Part shown: positions 63,205-64,000 of the stretch, one piece after another
How the letters are laid out: each line of letters starts with the position of its first letter
Position numbering within the stretch: the stretch's first letter is position 1
DNA from: Rhynchopus euleeides
Taxonomy: Eukaryota; Euglenozoa; Diplonemea; Diplonemida; Diplonemidae
Direction: 5' to 3'
Assembly (NCBI GenBank): GCA_963210315.1
Contig: OY723248.1
Coordinates: forward strand, 822,727-886,726
DNA length: 64,000 nucleotides
The notes under the pieces: model-generated
Seen by the model: the letters and a program-made list of their open reading frames with translations, nothing else
Databases searched by the model: none
Told to the model about the DNA's origin: nothing
Position numbers and translations under genes: made by a program

Positions 63205-63882
63205 CAGGCCTGTCGCTAACTTTTCGATTTTGGAGATTTGGTGGGTTGACGCTCCTGTTTTGGGGGGGGATCAGGGGGGAAAACACTAGGGGTCAATTTT
63301 TCTCGCGCGCGCTTCGCGCGCGCTCGTGTTGTTGCCAAATTTTCCCATCGGTGGACCACTAGGTGGGCACGGTGTGAGGCGCTGGGTTCCTTCCGTGGTT
63401 CCTCTCCCGCTCGCGCCGTCGGGTGCCGGAGGAAACCAAAAAATGGCTTTCGGGACCATGATTTCGACGCTGCCCCCTGATATGTCACGGCCGTCAAAGC
63501 GCAAGGACTTGGTTACTAGACGGGCACGCGAGATGGGGGGTCTGGGGGGCAGGGCCCCCCAGCCGCCGGAGGCCACGGTAGTGAGCATCTGTTCCTGCAA
63601 AACCATACTCTCTTCGACGTCGACCCAGTGAAAGTGGGTTGACGCTTGGTCGACGCTTGGTGAGCGTCGACCCAGTGTAACCGGGCCAACGCTAGGTTAG
63701 CGTCGACCCAGTGTAATAAATGGGTTGACGCTTGGTCCAGGCTTGAATGGCAACCCAGTTCCACTAGGTCGACGCTCCAAGCCTCGACCAAGCGTCAACC
63801 CAGTCCACTGGGTCGACGCTTTTTTATGGGGGGGGAAACCCAAAATCACTGGGTCGACGGTCGACGCTTAGCGACATGCCTG
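63205..63882 (+). mobile_element. Non-autonomous DNA element with 9-bp TSD, copy 3
   Basis: Same ends as copies 1 and 2 (CAGGCCTGTCGCTAA / CAGGCATGTCGCTAA) with exact 9-bp duplication TGAGTCGTC (63196-63204 and 63883-63891). It is 678 bp long because it has one GC-hairpin module instead of two: the left half of module 1 runs directly into the CTGCAAAACC that follows module 2 elsewhere. That is the expected product of recombination between the two direct modules. Confidence 0.92.
63535..63594 (+). repeat. 60-bp GC-hairpin module, copy 12
   Basis: The single, probably hybrid, module of the third 9-bp-TSD element. Stem GGGGGGCAGGGCCCCCC as in module 1, right flank as in module 2. Confidence 0.85.
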
Positions 63883-63918
63883 TGAGTCGTCAGCAATATA
63901 TGCGGGGGGGGGGGGGGC

Positions 63919-64000
63919 AGTGTTGTTAGAAACCGAGTTTTAAACATTTTAAACGTTTTAAAGTTTAAAACGCCGTTTTAAATTATTTAAAATGGGGTTT
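63919..64000. repeat. AT-rich TTTTAAA palindromes at right edge
   Basis: GTTTTAAACATTTTAAACGT TTTAAAGTTTAAAAC and more: dense GTTTTAAA/TTTAAAAC inverted motifs in otherwise GC-rich DNA, cut by the window end. It resembles the subterminal region of another element. Confidence 0.5.

Noticed and set aside
2447-63594. CRISPR-like array of repeats
   Set aside because: Copies of the GC-hairpin module are dispersed over 61 kb in both orientations without regular unique spacers; host genes are eukaryotic.

Overview
The window looks like nuclear DNA of a free-living eukaryotic microbe. Host genes carry GT-AG introns, a BILBO1-type flagellar domain, PSP1 and DUF1764 domains, and a DUF4062/NACHT/WD40 giant. 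There is no bacterial operon logic, and the sequence is full of cut-and-paste DNA transposons. Every host gene I could recognise (about ten) lies on the minus strand, several have a pyrimidine tract plus AG shortly upstream of the ATG, and only two need a cis intron. Together with the BILBO1-like domain, this points to Euglenozoa with directional, trans-spliced gene arrays. A diplonemid is my best guess; this is inference, and an alveolate such as a chromerid is the main alternative.

Layout. 1-388: fragment of a minus-strand coding region running off the left edge. 0.4-16.9 kb: no gene I can defend; GC-biased, homopolymer-rich DNA holding two copies of a 0.86-kb element with 9-bp target duplications, several small inverted-repeat elements and dispersed copies of a 60-bp GC-hairpin module. 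16.9-21.5 kb: an intact-looking hAT transposon on the plus strand with an exact 8-bp target duplication; its single 1.3-kb-codon protein has a USP-like N-terminal region. 21.6-24.3 kb: a TRIM-like element with 244-bp direct repeats and a 503-bp element made of TCTTATAAGA palindromes.

24.6-49.5 kb: the main gene array, all minus: PSP1-domain protein, EF-hand-like small protein, Rieske/cytochrome b5 reductase fusion, HNH plus zinc-knuckle protein (one intron), BILBO1-like scaffold, LRR/DUF4062/NACHT-like/WD40 protein, and a DUF1764 protein (one intron). These are interrupted by a deleted hAT copy, a minisatellite-bearing element and a decayed hAT-like transposon.

50-61.3 kb: a segmental duplication of an astacin metalloprotease gene (copies at 50.0-52.6 and 57.8-61.3 kb). 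Both copies are damaged and each has lost a different LamG-like domain. Between them are a second deleted hAT copy, carrying its own nested element, and a 618-residue protein of unknown function. 61.3-64 kb: intergenic DNA with a palindromic 192-bp element, a third copy of the 9-bp-duplication element, and the start of an AT-rich palindromic element at the right edge.
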